A stretch of 64,000 nucleotides of DNA, from the NCBI RefSeq assembly GCF_001513955.1, contig NZ_KQ948148.1:487905-551904 (forward strand). Direction: 5' to 3'. The notes beneath the pieces are model-generated. The model did no database searches, was not told where the DNA came from, and was given only the letters and a program-made list of their open reading frames with translations. This document shows, piece by piece, positions 33,248 through 42,391 of the stretch (the stretch's first letter is position 1; every line of letters starts with the position of its first letter). A program made the position numbers and the translations under genes. Origin of the DNA: Streptomyces pseudovenezuelae (lineage in GTDB: Bacteria > Actinomycetota > Actinomycetes > Streptomycetales > Streptomycetaceae).

Positions 33248-35011
33248 TTACTTCGGCTGCGGCTTGCGCACCGACAGGTGCAGCTCCCTCAGCCGGGCCT
33301 CCTCCAGCTCCGTCGGCGCGCCCATCATCAGGTCCTGGGCGTTGCCGTTGAGCGGGAAGGAGATGGTCTCGCGGATGTTGGGCTCGTCCGCGAGGAGCAT
33401 GACGATGCGGTCGACACCGGGGGCGATGCCGCCGTGCGGCGGGGCGCCGAAGCGGAACGCACGCAGCATGCCCGCGAACTTCTCCTCGACGGTCTCCCGG
33501 TCGTAGCCTGCGATCTCGAAGGCCTTCAGCATGATCTCGGGCTCGTGGTTCCGGATCGCGCCGGAGGACAGCTCGACGCCGTTGCAGACGATGTCGTACT
33601 GCCAGCCCAGGATGTCCAGCGGGTCCTGGGTCTCCAGGGCCTCCAGACCGCCCTGCGGCATGGAGAACGGGTTGTGCGAGAAGTCGATCGCGCCGGACTC
33701 CTCGTCCTTCTCGTACATCGGGAAGTCGACGATCCAGCAGAACCGGAAGACGTTCTCCTCGAAGTGGCCGGCCCGCTTGGCGGCCTCGACGCGGACCGCG
33801 CCCATGATCTTCGAGACCTCGTCGAACTCGCCCGCGCCGAAGAACACCGCGTGACCGGCGGCCAGCGACAGCCGCTTGGTCAGCTCCGCGACGTTCTCCT
33901 CGGTGAGGAACTTCGCGATCGGGCCGGAGAGCGAACCGTCCTCGGCCACCCGCACCCAGGCCAGGCCCTTGGCGCCCTGCGAGACCGCGTAGTCACCGAG
34001 CTGGTCGAAGAACTTGCGCGGCTGCCCGGAGACGTCCGGCACCGCCAGCGCCCGCACGTGCTTGCCGGCGAACGCCTTGAACTCCGAGCCCTCGAAGACA
34101 TCGGTGATGTCGACGAGCTCCAGCTGAGCGCGCAGGTCCGGCTTGTCGGAGCCGTACTTCAGCATCGCCTCACGGAACGGGATCCGCGGGAACGGCGAGG
34201 TGACATGACGGCCGTTGCCGAACTCCTCGAACAGCTCCGTCATGAGCTTCTCGATCGGCTGGAAGACGTCCTCCTGCTCGACGAAGCTCATCTCGACGTC
34301 GAGCTGGTAGAACTCGCCCGGCGAACGGTCCGCGCGCGCGTCCTCGTCACGGAAACAGGGCGCGATCTGGAAGTAGCGGTCGAAGCCGGAGATCATCAGC
34401 AGCTGCTTGAACTGCTGCGGCGCCTGCGGGAGGGCGTAGAACTTGCCCGGGTTCAGCCGCGAGGGGACCACGAAGTCACGGGCGCCCTCGGGCGAGGTCG
34501 CCGACAGGATCGGGGTCGCCATCTCGTTGAAGCCGAGGGCGACCATCTTCGAGCGGATCGAGGCGATCACCGACGACCGCAGCATGATGTTCCTGTGCAT
34601 GCGCTCGCGGCGCAGGTCGAGGAAGCGGTACTCCAGGCGCCGCTCCTCGTTCACCCCGTCCTCGGTGTTGATCGTGAACGGCAGCGGGGCGGCCGCGCCG
34701 AGCAGCTCGACCTCGCCGACCTCGACCTCGACCTCACCGGTGGGCAGGTCCGCGTTGACGTTGTCGGTGCCCCGGGAGACGACCTTGCCGTCGACGCGGA
34801 CCGTGGACTCCTTGGTCAGCTTGTCGAGGGCCTCGTACGCGGGCGTGCCCGGCCTGGCGACCAGCTGCGTGATGCCGTAGTGATCGCGCAGATCGATGAA
34901 GAGGATGCCGCCCAGGTCGCGCCGATTGTGCAGCCAGCCACTCAGTCGGACGTCGGTACCGACGTCAGAGGAGCGGAGCTCGCCGCAGGTGTGGGACCTG
35001 TACCGATGCAT
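33248..35011 (-). CDS. aspS: Aspartyl-tRNA synthetase
   Basis: A 587-residue class II synthetase. The N-terminal OB-fold anticodon-binding domain (SGWLHNRRDLGGILFIDLRD) is followed by the catalytic core with motif 2 (FRDEDARADR), the bacterial GAD insertion domain (~residues 300-420) and motif 3 (GIAPGVDRIVMLLA). It has the length and insertion of the bacterial type. The actinobacterial enzyme may also charge tRNA-Asn where no AsnRS exists. There is no clear ribosome site before the ATG at 35011. A parS site lies 34 nt upstream of the start. Identity certain. Confidence 0.97.
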   Translation of the reverse strand: MHRYRSHTCGELRSSDVGTDVRLSGWLHNRRDLGGILFIDLRDHYGITQLVARPGTPAYEALDKLTKESTVRVDGKVVSRGTDNVNADLPTGEVEVEVGEVELLGAAAPLPFTINTEDGVNEERRLEYRFLDLRRERMHRNIMLRSSVIASIRSKMVALGFNEMATPILSATSPEGARDFVVPSRLNPGKFYALPQAPQQFKQLLMISGFDRYFQIAPCFRDEDARADRSPGEFYQLDVEMSFVEQEDVFQPIEKLMTELFEEFGNGRHVTSPFPRIPFREAMLKYGSDKPDLRAQLELVDITDVFEGSEFKAFAGKHVRALAVPDVSGQPRKFFDQLGDYAVSQGAKGLAWVRVAEDGSLSGPIAKFLTEENVAELTKRLSLAAGHAVFFGAGEFDEVSKIMGAVRVEAAKRAGHFEENVFRFCWIVDFPMYEKDEESGAIDFSHNPFSMPQGGLEALETQDPLDILGWQYDIVCNGVELSSGAIRNHEPEIMLKAFEIAGYDRETVEEKFAGMLRAFRFGAPPHGGIAPGVDRIVMLLADEPNIRETISFPLNGNAQDLMMGAPTELEEARLRELHLSVRKPQPK

Positions 35012-35044
35012 CGTCGTTCATCCAGTCTTCGCGGATCGGGGAGG

Positions 35045-35060
35045 TGTTTCACGTGAAACA
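35045..35060. other. parS: parS centromere-like site for ParB
   Basis: TGTTTCACGTGAAACA is a perfect 16-bp palindrome identical to the consensus ParB-binding parS sequence. It lies in the gap between aspS and the divergent PAS-GAF-PP2C gene. In Streptomyces such sites cluster around oriC and organise segregation during sporulation, so its presence suggests an origin-proximal location. Confidence 0.93.
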
Positions 35061-35155
35061 GGTCCCAGCCTACCGGGGACCCCGAGATCGCCTCCCCACC
35101 ATTACGACTCGGCCAACAGTGGCACTCCAGGATCTCCTGTTCTTAAAGTGGGGCA

Positions 35156-37300
35156 ATGCGCACTGGTGAGCCCTTGCCCGCCGTGGGGGAGGTTCTCACC
35201 GCCCTCGCGACCGGCCTGTGGCACTGGGACACCGCCACCGAACTGGTCACCGTCGACGCGGAAGCGGCTCGGCTGCTCGGGCTGCCCGCCGAGCGGGCCA
35301 CCCTCACGGAGGCCCAGGCACGGGCCCGCCTCCACCCGGTCGACTGGAACGAGATCATCAGCGTCGTCGGACTCGCCGTCGCCGAGGACACCCTCGCCGA
35401 GGTCCGGATCCGGATCATGGACGAGCGGGGCCACGTGATCCGTACCGTGCGCAGCCGCTCCAAGCCGTCCTACGACGCGGACAAGAAGTCCTTCCGGCTC
35501 ATCGGCACCCTCCAGGAGGTCACCGAGCCGACCCCCGGCACCCCCGCCGGACGCACCGCGGTCACCGGAGACTGGCGCCGCTCCCGCGAGGCCTTCCTGC
35601 TCGACGCCGGACGCGCCCTGGCCGAGGCCCGCTCCACCGCCGAGGTACTGCGCGTGGCCGCCGGCCTGTCCATGCCCGGCTTCAGCCCCGACGGCCTGGC
35701 CGTCTTCGGCGTCGAGGGCGACCGCCTGACGATCATCGGCCACCACGGCCAGCAGCCCGGCGACGAGAGCCCCTTCTCCCACATGTCCCTGGAGACGGAC
35801 TACCCCGCCGCCGAGGTCGTGCGCACCGGCCGCGCCGTCTACCTCTCCAGCCCCGAGGCCTACCGCTCCCGCTACCCGGTCACCTGGCCCCTCGCCCAGC
35901 GCTTCGACCGCCAGTCCTGGGCGTTCCTGCCCCTGACCGTGGCCGGCCGCACCATGGGGGCGTGGATGGCGGGCTTCGCCTACCCGGTCGCGTTCACCCC
36001 CGACGAGCGATCGGTCCTCACCACCGTGGCACGCATGCTGGCCCAGGCGCTCTCCCGCGCGGGGCTGGCCGAGTCGGAACGCGAACTGACCGACGGCCTC
36101 CAGCGCTCGATGCTCCCCACCCTGGGCCCCGAGATACCGGGCATGACCGTCGCCGCCCGCTACGTCCCCACCGGCGGCGGCCTCCAGGTAGGCGGCGACT
36201 GGTACGACATGATCCCGCTGCCCGGCGGCACCTCCCGGACGAAGCCCGGGGAAGGACGGTTCGCCCTGGTCATCGGAGACGTCCAGGGCCACGACGTGCG
36301 CGCGGCGGGCCTGATGGGCCAGCTCCGCATCGCCCTGCGCGCCTACGCCGCCGAGGGCCACCGCCCCGACGCGGTCCTCTCCCGCGCCTCACGCTTCCTC
36401 AACGGCATGGCGTACGGCGTCGACGACCCCTCCGACATGCGCTTCGCCACCTGCCTGTACGTCGAGGCCGATCCGGTGACCGGCGTCCTGGAGGTGGCAA
36501 GGGCCGGGCATCCCGATCCGGCCATCCGCATGACCGACGGCACGGTCCTGGCCCGCCGCACACAGGGCGGCCTCCCCCTCGGCATCGACCCGGACGCCGA
36601 CTACCCCACCACCCGGATCACCCTGGAGCCCGGCGAGACGCTGATGCTGTGCACCGACGGGCTCATCGAGACCGGCGGCCACGACTTCGAGACCGGCTGG
36701 AAGCGCATCCGCACCATCCTGGAGAGCCACGACGGCGACCTGGAGGAACTCGCCGACGCCCTCATCCAGGCCGTCCACGGCCCCTCCTCCCACCACACCA
36801 CCGGCCCCCTCGCCGACCGCCGCGAGGACGACATAGCGGTCCTGCTCCTGCACCGGCAGGAAGAGGGCGGCGACCCGGCCGCCGTACCGCCCACGGTCCG
36901 CCGCACGATGCTCTCGGTGGCCCAGGCCGAACCCGAACGGGTCGCGGTGGCCCGCCAGCAGCTCCGCGAACTCCTGCACGACTGGCCCTCCGCCGACCAG
37001 GTCGACTCCGCCGTCCTGCTGCTGTCCGAGACGCTGACCAACGTCCTCGTCCACACCGACGCGGACGCCCTGCTGCTCGCCGAGGTCCGCGGCGAGACGG
37101 GCGAACGCCGGATGCGGATCGAGGTGACCGACACCAGCGACGACCTCCCCCACAAACGCCGCCCCGGCGAACTGGCCTCCTCCGGCCGCGGCCTCATGCT
37201 GATCGAACTACTGGCGGACACGTGGGGGGTGGACCCCCAGGGCGAGGGCAAGAGCATCTGGTTCGAGCTGTACGAGTCGTCGGGTGGGGGCGACGAGTGA
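35156..37300 (+). CDS. PAS-GAF-PP2C phosphatase with C-terminal HATPase (anti-sigma kinase) domain
   Basis: A 714-residue multi-domain signalling protein. Residues ~10-125 are PAS-like (GLWHWDTATELVTVDAEA), ~150-305 a GAF-like sensor domain, ~325-560 a SpoIIE/PP2C phosphatase (VGGDWYDMIPLPGG, VIGDVQGHDVRAAG, LMLCTDGLIETGG) and ~575-710 an RsbW-like HATPase (AVLLLSETLTNVLVHTDAD, SSGRGLMLIELLADTWG). Having both the phosphatase and the kinase of a partner-switch in one chain is common in Streptomyces. The ATG lies 6 nt after TAAAGT (35144-35149), suggesting a leaderless mRNA. It probably controls an anti-anti-sigma factor; the partner is not nearby. Confidence 0.94.
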   Translation: MRTGEPLPAVGEVLTALATGLWHWDTATELVTVDAEAARLLGLPAERATLTEAQARARLHPVDWNEIISVVGLAVAEDTLAEVRIRIMDERGHVIRTVRSRSKPSYDADKKSFRLIGTLQEVTEPTPGTPAGRTAVTGDWRRSREAFLLDAGRALAEARSTAEVLRVAAGLSMPGFSPDGLAVFGVEGDRLTIIGHHGQQPGDESPFSHMSLETDYPAAEVVRTGRAVYLSSPEAYRSRYPVTWPLAQRFDRQSWAFLPLTVAGRTMGAWMAGFAYPVAFTPDERSVLTTVARMLAQALSRAGLAESERELTDGLQRSMLPTLGPEIPGMTVAARYVPTGGGLQVGGDWYDMIPLPGGTSRTKPGEGRFALVIGDVQGHDVRAAGLMGQLRIALRAYAAEGHRPDAVLSRASRFLNGMAYGVDDPSDMRFATCLYVEADPVTGVLEVARAGHPDPAIRMTDGTVLARRTQGGLPLGIDPDADYPTTRITLEPGETLMLCTDGLIETGGHDFETGWKRIRTILESHDGDLEELADALIQAVHGPSSHHTTGPLADRREDDIAVLLLHRQEEGGDPAAVPPTVRRTMLSVAQAEPERVAVARQQLRELLHDWPSADQVDSAVLLLSETLTNVLVHTDADALLLAEVRGETGERRMRIEVTDTSDDLPHKRRPGELASSGRGLMLIELLADTWGVDPQGEGKSIWFELYESSGGGDE

Positions 37301-37605
37301 CGCGCAGTCCACTTTCGTCGCATCGAGTGGATGCGATGGTGAACGGCGAGGCAGACCTCGTCCACTCCACCGATGCCCCGGACGCCTGACCTTCCGTTCC
37401 ACCAGCATCGATCACCTTTCGCAATCGGCTGCGACACTCCGCCACGATCACTTAGCGTTCGCAGCAACAAACAACCCCGGTCGGGTGTTACCAGCACCCG
37501 CCGGGGTCTCACCACAGGATCGAACGGACCGATCTCATGGATACCAGCGACTTTAATGCCGTCCTGCCTGCTCCCTCACACCGCGTGCCTGCCATGAGGC
37601 CACCG
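37301..37605. other. Lower-G+C flank upstream of serine recombinase
   Basis: About 300 nt without a supported gene between the phosphatase stop and the preferred recombinase start. It holds a small GCATC-gagt-GGATGC repeat near 37320-37336, an A-rich patch at 37461-37475 and the hairpin at 37474-37507. Its base composition is nearer the recombinase than the core genes, so it may be part of the same acquired segment. I found no repeat matching the far side. Confidence 0.5.
37474..37507. terminator. Hairpin upstream of serine recombinase
   Basis: Arms ACCCCGG-T-CGGGTG (37474-37487) and CACCCG-CCGGGGT (37495-37507), one bulged base, 7-nt loop. It lies 174 nt after the phosphatase stop and before the recombinase; either a terminator for incoming transcription or a structure in the recombinase leader. 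Confidence 0.55.
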
Positions 37606-39264
37606 ATGGTGACCGGCATGGCGATTCACGCCGGGATTTACGTACGCCAGTCGGAACGTCAGGTCACCGGCAGTGAAGCCAGCACCACCACCCAACGCGA
37701 GGAGTGCGTCAAGGCCGCGGAGGGATGGGACCTTCCGCCGGACCACATCGAGGTGTACGAGGACCTGGGCGTGAGTGCCTTCAAGGACGTGGCACGCCCT
37801 GCTTACGAGCGACTGCTTCGCGATGCCCGAGCCGGTCGCGTCAACGTGATCGTGGTTCATTACATGTCCCGCCTCAGCCGGAGGACCGCGGCGCAGACAA
37901 TCAGCGAACTCCGTCCACTTCTCATGAACCGGGTCCGGATCGTCAGCGTCGGCGAGCATCGCGAGTTTCACGCCGACGACCAGTCCGCCCTCGAGGAACT
38001 CCTGTTCAAGCTTCAGGCCGGCCACGAAGAGAGCCTGAACAAGAGCCAGGCGATCAGAGCCGTCAAGGCACTGGAAGCGAGTTTGGGCGGTTACACGGGT
38101 AAGGCCCCGTTCGGCTTCACGCTCGCCCACGAGATCCGCAGGTCCACCGATGGAAGGCCGGTCAACGTCAAGATCCTGACACCCGACGCGGAGCACGAGG
38201 CGCCGATCGTCCGCCGTATCGTGGAAATGGTCGAGGGCTGGATCGCCGCGGGGGACACATCGGGTACGTGCTGGAAGCTGGCCCGGCAACTGGAAGCCGA
38301 AGGGCTCCTGACGCGTGGCAGGAGGACCGCACAGCGACGCGCGGACGCATCCTGGGACGGATCCACCGTCAGACGCATTCTGACGGACCCGCGTATCGCC
38401 GGATTCGCCTGTGAGAGCGTGTACGGCACCCGGCGCGACGGCACACCGAGCAACAAGGTCGCCGAGTACCGGATCGTCCGGGACACCCACGGCGTCCCCC
38501 TCCCGGCATACGAGCCGATCGTCAGTCCCGAGCGTTGGTATCGCGTGCAGGACTGGGTCGGGGTCCGTCACCCCGGCGGAGGGGACCGGCAGAGCCGACC
38601 CTCAGGTGTCCTCTCCGCGATGGAACTCCTCTACTGCGAGTGCGGGGCGTACATGACGCACGGCGGAACCGGCTCCAGGAAGCACTACAGATGCCGCCGC
38701 CGGACTGCGCAGCCGGGCCAGCACACGGGAGACGTGACCATCGGGGCGAAGGGGATCGAAGAGTATCTCGCCCGCCAGGTTCTCGCCGTGATCGCGACAC
38801 CAGGAACCGATGAGGCGGCCCACACCGTCCTCGCGATCGCTTCGGCGCGATATGCGAGTGACCAAGAGCGCCAGGAGCCCCCACAGATCGCGGAGGAGCG
38901 TGACTGGCTCCTCGCCGAGCGAGCGAACCTTCGTCTCGCGCGACGACAGCAGCATGCGGAGAGTCCGGAAGACCATGCGCTCGCGGAACGCATGAGGACA
39001 CTCGATGCCCGCATCGCAGGACTGGGAGCCGACGAGGTCGAACTCCCCCGTGGCGCCTGGCTGCCACAAGACGGATCAGATCCCATCAGCACCGGCTCAT
39101 GGTGGAATCAGGCCACCCGAGACGACAAGCGCGGCTTCTTCCGACTCTTCCTGGACCGAGTGGAAGTGCGCAAGGCCTACCGCTGGGCCGGACAAAGCGT
39201 GCCCACCGGGTCACGCGTCCGCGTCACTTGGGCCGGCGGGATCGACCTCGACGTACTGCCGTAG
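37606..39264 (+). CDS. Large serine recombinase / integrase
   Basis: A 552-residue large serine recombinase (575 if the ATG at 37537 is used). I prefer 37606 because GAGG lies 6 nt upstream. The N-terminal resolvase domain starts GIYVRQSER with the catalytic Ser at residue 16, followed by HYMSRLSRR. The recombinase domain (~180-310) ends in WDGSTVRRILTDPRIAG, followed by a zinc-ribbon region (YCECGAYMTHGG, HYRCRRR) in which I count only three Cys residues, then a helical stretch. Codon use is less GC-biased than its neighbours, suggesting transfer. No excisionase, replication or cargo gene is adjacent, so it appears to be a lone integrase. Confidence 0.93.
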   Translation: MVTGMAIHAGIYVRQSERQVTGSEASTTTQREECVKAAEGWDLPPDHIEVYEDLGVSAFKDVARPAYERLLRDARAGRVNVIVVHYMSRLSRRTAAQTISELRPLLMNRVRIVSVGEHREFHADDQSALEELLFKLQAGHEESLNKSQAIRAVKALEASLGGYTGKAPFGFTLAHEIRRSTDGRPVNVKILTPDAEHEAPIVRRIVEMVEGWIAAGDTSGTCWKLARQLEAEGLLTRGRRTAQRRADASWDGSTVRRILTDPRIAGFACESVYGTRRDGTPSNKVAEYRIVRDTHGVPLPAYEPIVSPERWYRVQDWVGVRHPGGGDRQSRPSGVLSAMELLYCECGAYMTHGGTGSRKHYRCRRRTAQPGQHTGDVTIGAKGIEEYLARQVLAVIATPGTDEAAHTVLAIASARYASDQERQEPPQIAEERDWLLAERANLRLARRQQHAESPEDHALAERMRTLDARIAGLGADEVELPRGAWLPQDGSDPISTGSWWNQATRDDKRGFFRLFLDRVEVRKAYRWAGQSVPTGSRVRVTWAGGIDLDVLP

Positions 39265-39286
39265 CACCAGGGCAGACGAACAGAAA

Positions 39287-39328
39287 CAGGGCCCGAAGCG
39301 CCTTGGAGACTTGCGACTTCGGGCCCTG
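39287..39328. terminator. Terminator between recombinase and pirin gene
   Basis: Arms CAGGGCCCGAAG (39287-39298) and CTTCGGGCCCTG (39317-39328) with an 18-nt loop that can pair further. It lies between convergent stops, 22 nt after the recombinase and 25 nt from the pirin stop. Confidence 0.8.
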
Positions 39329-39353
39329 CCCTACCTGACGGACCTTCGCGCCT

Positions 39354-40325
39354 CTACAGGCCGCCCTCCGACATGCCGTGCACGGCGGGGATCGTCCCCA
39401 GCCGGCCCTTCTGGAAGTCGTCGAACGCCTGCTGGAGTTCCTCGCGGGTGTTCATGACGAACGGGCCGTAGTGGGCCATCGGCTCGCGGATCGGGCGGCC
39501 GCCCAGGAGCACTACCTCCAGGTCCGGCGCGTTGGAGTCCTGCTTGTCGTCCGCGCGCACGGTCAAGGACGAACCCGAGCCGAAGACCGCGGTCTGGCCC
39601 AGGTGGATCGGGCGGCGCTCGGCGCCGACGCTGCCGCGGCCCGCCAGGATGTACGCGAGGGCGTTGTAGTCCTCACTCCAGGGCAGGGTGATCTCCGCGC
39701 CCGGCGCCAACGTGGCGTGGATCATCGTGATCGGGGTGTGGGTGATACCGGGACCCTGGTGACCGTCCAGCTCGCCGGCGATGACGCGGAGCAGCGAACC
39801 GCCGTCCGGCGAGGTCAGCAGCTGCACCTGACCGCCGCGGATGTCCTGGTAGCGCGGGTCCTTCATCTTGTCCTTGGCGGGCAGGTTCACCCAGAGCTGC
39901 AGACCGTGGAAGAGACCGCCGGACTTCACGAGCGACTCGGGCGGCGTCTCGATGTGCAGCAGGCCGGAGCCCGCCGTCATCCACTGCGTGTCCCCGTTGG
40001 TGATGGTGCCGCCCCCACCGTTGCTGTCCTGGTGGATGAAGGTGCCGTCAATGATGTACGTGACCGTCTCGAAGCCACGGTGCGGATGCCACGGGGTCCC
40101 CTTCGGTTCGTTCGCCCCGTAGTCCACCTCCCCCATCTGATCCATCATGATGAACGGATCAAGGTGCCGGTAATGGATCCCCGCGAACGCCCTGCGCACC
40201 GGGAATCCCTCGCCCTCGAAGCCACTCGGCGCGGTCGTCACGCCGAGGACGGGACGGGCCACCGCGTCCGCCGTCGCGGTCACGCGCGGCAGGGTCAGCG
40301 GGTTGTCGACAGTCACTGCAGGCAT
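39354..40325 (-). CDS. Pirin-family protein (phiC31 attB-bearing gene)
   Basis: A 323-residue bicupin of the pirin family. The metal-binding N-terminal cupin shows WHPHRGFETVTYIIDG, HQDSNG and HIETPPES. The C-terminal cupin includes DYNALAYILAGRGSVG. Pirins bind iron; bacterial members include quercetinase-like enzymes and regulators of pyruvate metabolism. The ATG has GAGGAGG 7 nt upstream. The coding sequence for EPKGTPWHPHRGFE overlaps the stretch homologous to the phage phiC31 attB site, which in S. coelicolor lies in the pirin-like gene. Family certain; biochemical role not known. Confidence 0.94.
   Translation of the reverse strand: MPAVTVDNPLTLPRVTATADAVARPVLGVTTAPSGFEGEGFPVRRAFAGIHYRHLDPFIMMDQMGEVDYGANEPKGTPWHPHRGFETVTYIIDGTFIHQDSNGGGGTITNGDTQWMTAGSGLLHIETPPESLVKSGGLFHGLQLWVNLPAKDKMKDPRYQDIRGGQVQLLTSPDGGSLLRVIAGELDGHQGPGITHTPITMIHATLAPGAEITLPWSEDYNALAYILAGRGSVGAERRPIHLGQTAVFGSGSSLTVRADDKQDSNAPDLEVVLLGGRPIREPMAHYGPFVMNTREELQQAFDDFQKGRLGTIPAVHGMSEGGL
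40079..40124 (+). other. attB: phiC31 attB-like sequence inside pirin gene
   Basis: Read on the plus strand this stretch aligns, from memory, with the S. coelicolor phiC31 attB: GGTGCGGATGCC against GGTGCGGGTGCC, then a conserved centre and AGTCCACC at the right end. The crossover core that is TTG in phiC31 attB reads TTC here (40102-40104): the central TT is kept and the third base differs. Whether it supports integration cannot be told from sequence. Confidence 0.7.
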
Positions 40326-40391
40326 GTCGGTACCTCCTCGTGGTGCGAGTTTAGTTGAGCGTTGAACTTTCTGCCACCCCTAACGGAGAAA

Positions 40392-40415
40392 GCCCGGAGG
40401 GCATTCCCTCCGGGC
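40392..40415. terminator. Terminator downstream of secreted propeller/Ig-like protein
   Basis: Perfect 10-bp stem GCCCGGAGGG (40392-40401), loop CATT, CCCTCCGGGC (40406-40415), 23 nt beyond the minus-strand stop at 40439. Confidence 0.8.
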
Positions 40416-40438
40416 CGCTCCGTACAGGCCGTACCGCG

Positions 40439-42391
40439 TCAGTTGCTGAAGTACAGGTACTTCCATGCCCCGTACGTCGTCGAGTTCACGGTGTCGCCGG
40501 AGGAGCCGTTGACGTACACCGACCGCATCCGCGCCCGGATGCCGGACTCACCGGCCGCCGGGAGCGTGACGGCCGACTTTCCGTTCGAGCCGAGCGAGAA
40601 GTACTCCGAGTCCGCCGAGTACCAGGTGCCCTGGTAGTAGACCTGGAGGTCGAAGCGCTGCTGACGGCCCGGGTAGTAGGTCATCGTCGTGGTGAGCAGC
40701 GGGTCGGTGTTCTTGTGGAACCAGTAGTACGAGGTCGAGCCGATCTTCGCCGTCTTGTAGTGCTTGGAGACGGCCGTGGAGATCCTGACCCGGGCGTACG
40801 CCGTGGACGCCACCGTCTTCGGCTTGTACCGGGCGTCGCCCGAGAAGACCGCGGTGACCTTGGTGTCACGGGTCATGTCCACCACGGCGGAGATGTTGCC
40901 GTCGGCGTTGACGTTGCCGGTCTTGATCAGCTTCTTGGGCTTGTCGCCGCCGAAGGGGTCGGCGTAGATCGAGACCGAGCGGTTCTTGTAGGTCGTGCCG
41001 AGGTGCGCGGTGAACTTGACGTCGGTGCCGTAGTTGTACAGCTTGCCGTTGTTGTTCAGGCTCAGGGAGGTGGAGGCGCGGGAGACCTCGACGCTGTCGG
41101 AGGCGGTGACCGTGGTGTGCGTGGCGTCGCCCGCGTACTTCACCGTGTAGGTCACCTTGCCGCCGGCCGGCGGGGTGTTGGTGAAGGAGTAGGTGCCGTC
41201 GGCCTTCACGGTGACGGCGGGCAGCGCCTTGCCGCTCGGGCTTTCCAGGTCGGTGCGGGTGACCGAGACCCGGGCGCCGGCGGGCAGCGGCACCGTGGCC
41301 GAGAGCTTGCCGGTGACGGTGAGCGTCTTGGCGCGGGTGGCGGTGGCGGGGGCGTTGACCGTGAGGGTGGGGACGTTGAGGTTGGGGTCGGTGAGCGCCT
41401 TGACCGTCCAGCCGGCGCTGCCCACGACGAGGGCGAAGACCCGGGAGGAGTCGCCGGCCCAGGTCACGTCGGCCGCGGGCTGGGTGCCGGTGCTGTAGGT
41501 GCGGACCGGCCGTGTGGCGTCCGGGCGGTAGATCGCGACCTTGGTGCCGGTGACCTGGGCGATGAGGCCGCTGCGTCCGACGTCCGCGAGCTGTCCGCCC
41601 GGGTAGGCGCCGGCCTTGGTGAGGTTGCCGTTCGCCCAGGCGTGCCGGTCGGTGCCGTTGACGAGCAGCTGGTCGTTGCCCGCGACGAGGTCGATGTCGC
41701 CGAGGCCGTCGTTCAGCTCGTACGAGTTGTCGTTCCAGGCGATCACCTTGGGCGTGCCGCCGGACACGTCGAGGACGCCCTCGGTGCCGGTGGAGTCCCC
41801 GGTCTCGCCGACGGCCAGCAGGCCGGGCCGCAGCGGGTCGGTGTCCAGCAGGGCCTGCCCCCACAGTCCGCTGCCCGTTCCCTCGGTCGGGAGCTGGGTC
41901 AGCGCCACCGGGTCGGCGCCGGTCGTCGGGTCCACGGCCGGGTCGACCGAGCCCAGGTCGCCGTCCCACTGGTCGCCGTAGCTGAACCAGACCTTGCCGC
42001 CGGCGAAGGCCACGTGGCGTGGGCCGGTGTTGGTGGCGACCGGGTAGCGGGCCTTGACCTGGAGGTCGGCCGCGTTCAGGGCGACGATCTCGTGGCTGGT
42101 GGGCAGGGCCGCGTAGAGGGTGGCGCCGTCGTCGGAGACGGCGAGGTCGGCGGCGTTGTCGAGGCCGGAGGCCTGGGCGACGAGGGTGCCGTTGTAGTCG
42201 GCGGCCAGGATCTGGCCGTCGGCCTGGTCGCTGACGAAGACCCGCCGGAGGGCGTCGTCGACGACGAGGCCGCCGGGGCTGGTGACCACGGCGGAGGCGG
42301 CCGACGCGGTGCCGGCGGCGGCGACGCCGAGCGCCACCGAGCTGAACATGACCGCGAGCGCCGTCGCGGCCGAGGTGCTGCGCATGCGCAC
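40439..42391 (-). CDS. Large secreted protein with beta-propeller-like and Ig-like repeats
   Basis: A 650-residue exported protein. The GTG at 42391 is chosen because GGGGG lies 9 nt upstream. A signal peptide (TALAVMFSSVALGVAAAGTASA) leads to a ~330-residue region of repeated strands resembling a YncE/NHL-type propeller (GGLVVDDALRRVFVSDQADGQILA, shown in part; DLAVSDDGATLYAALP). After that come Ig-like repeats (for example YAGDATHTTVTASDSVEVSR and FSGDARYKPKT) and a C-terminal domain rich in Tyr and Ser. No catalytic motif is seen. It may bind surface polymers or act as an adhesin; function unknown. Confidence 0.85.
   Translation of the reverse strand: MRMRSTSAATALAVMFSSVALGVAAAGTASAASAVVTSPGGLVVDDALRRVFVSDQADGQILAADYNGTLVAQASGLDNAADLAVSDDGATLYAALPTSHEIVALNAADLQVKARYPVATNTGPRHVAFAGGKVWFSYGDQWDGDLGSVDPAVDPTTGADPVALTQLPTEGTGSGLWGQALLDTDPLRPGLLAVGETGDSTGTEGVLDVSGGTPKVIAWNDNSYELNDGLGDIDLVAGNDQLLVNGTDRHAWANGNLTKAGAYPGGQLADVGRSGLIAQVTGTKVAIYRPDATRPVRTYSTGTQPAADVTWAGDSSRVFALVVGSAGWTVKALTDPNLNVPTLTVNAPATATRAKTLTVTGKLSATVPLPAGARVSVTRTDLESPSGKALPAVTVKADGTYSFTNTPPAGGKVTYTVKYAGDATHTTVTASDSVEVSRASTSLSLNNNGKLYNYGTDVKFTAHLGTTYKNRSVSIYADPFGGDKPKKLIKTGNVNADGNISAVVDMTRDTKVTAVFSGDARYKPKTVASTAYARVRISTAVSKHYKTAKIGSTSYYWFHKNTDPLLTTTMTYYPGRQQRFDLQVYYQGTWYSADSEYFSLGSNGKSAVTLPAAGESGIRARMRSVYVNGSSGDTVNSTTYGAWKYLYFSN

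Noticed and set aside
37301..40325. Prophage or integrative element around the serine recombinase
   Set aside because: No phage structural, replication, transfer or excisionase genes and no flanking repeat; core genes lie on both sides.
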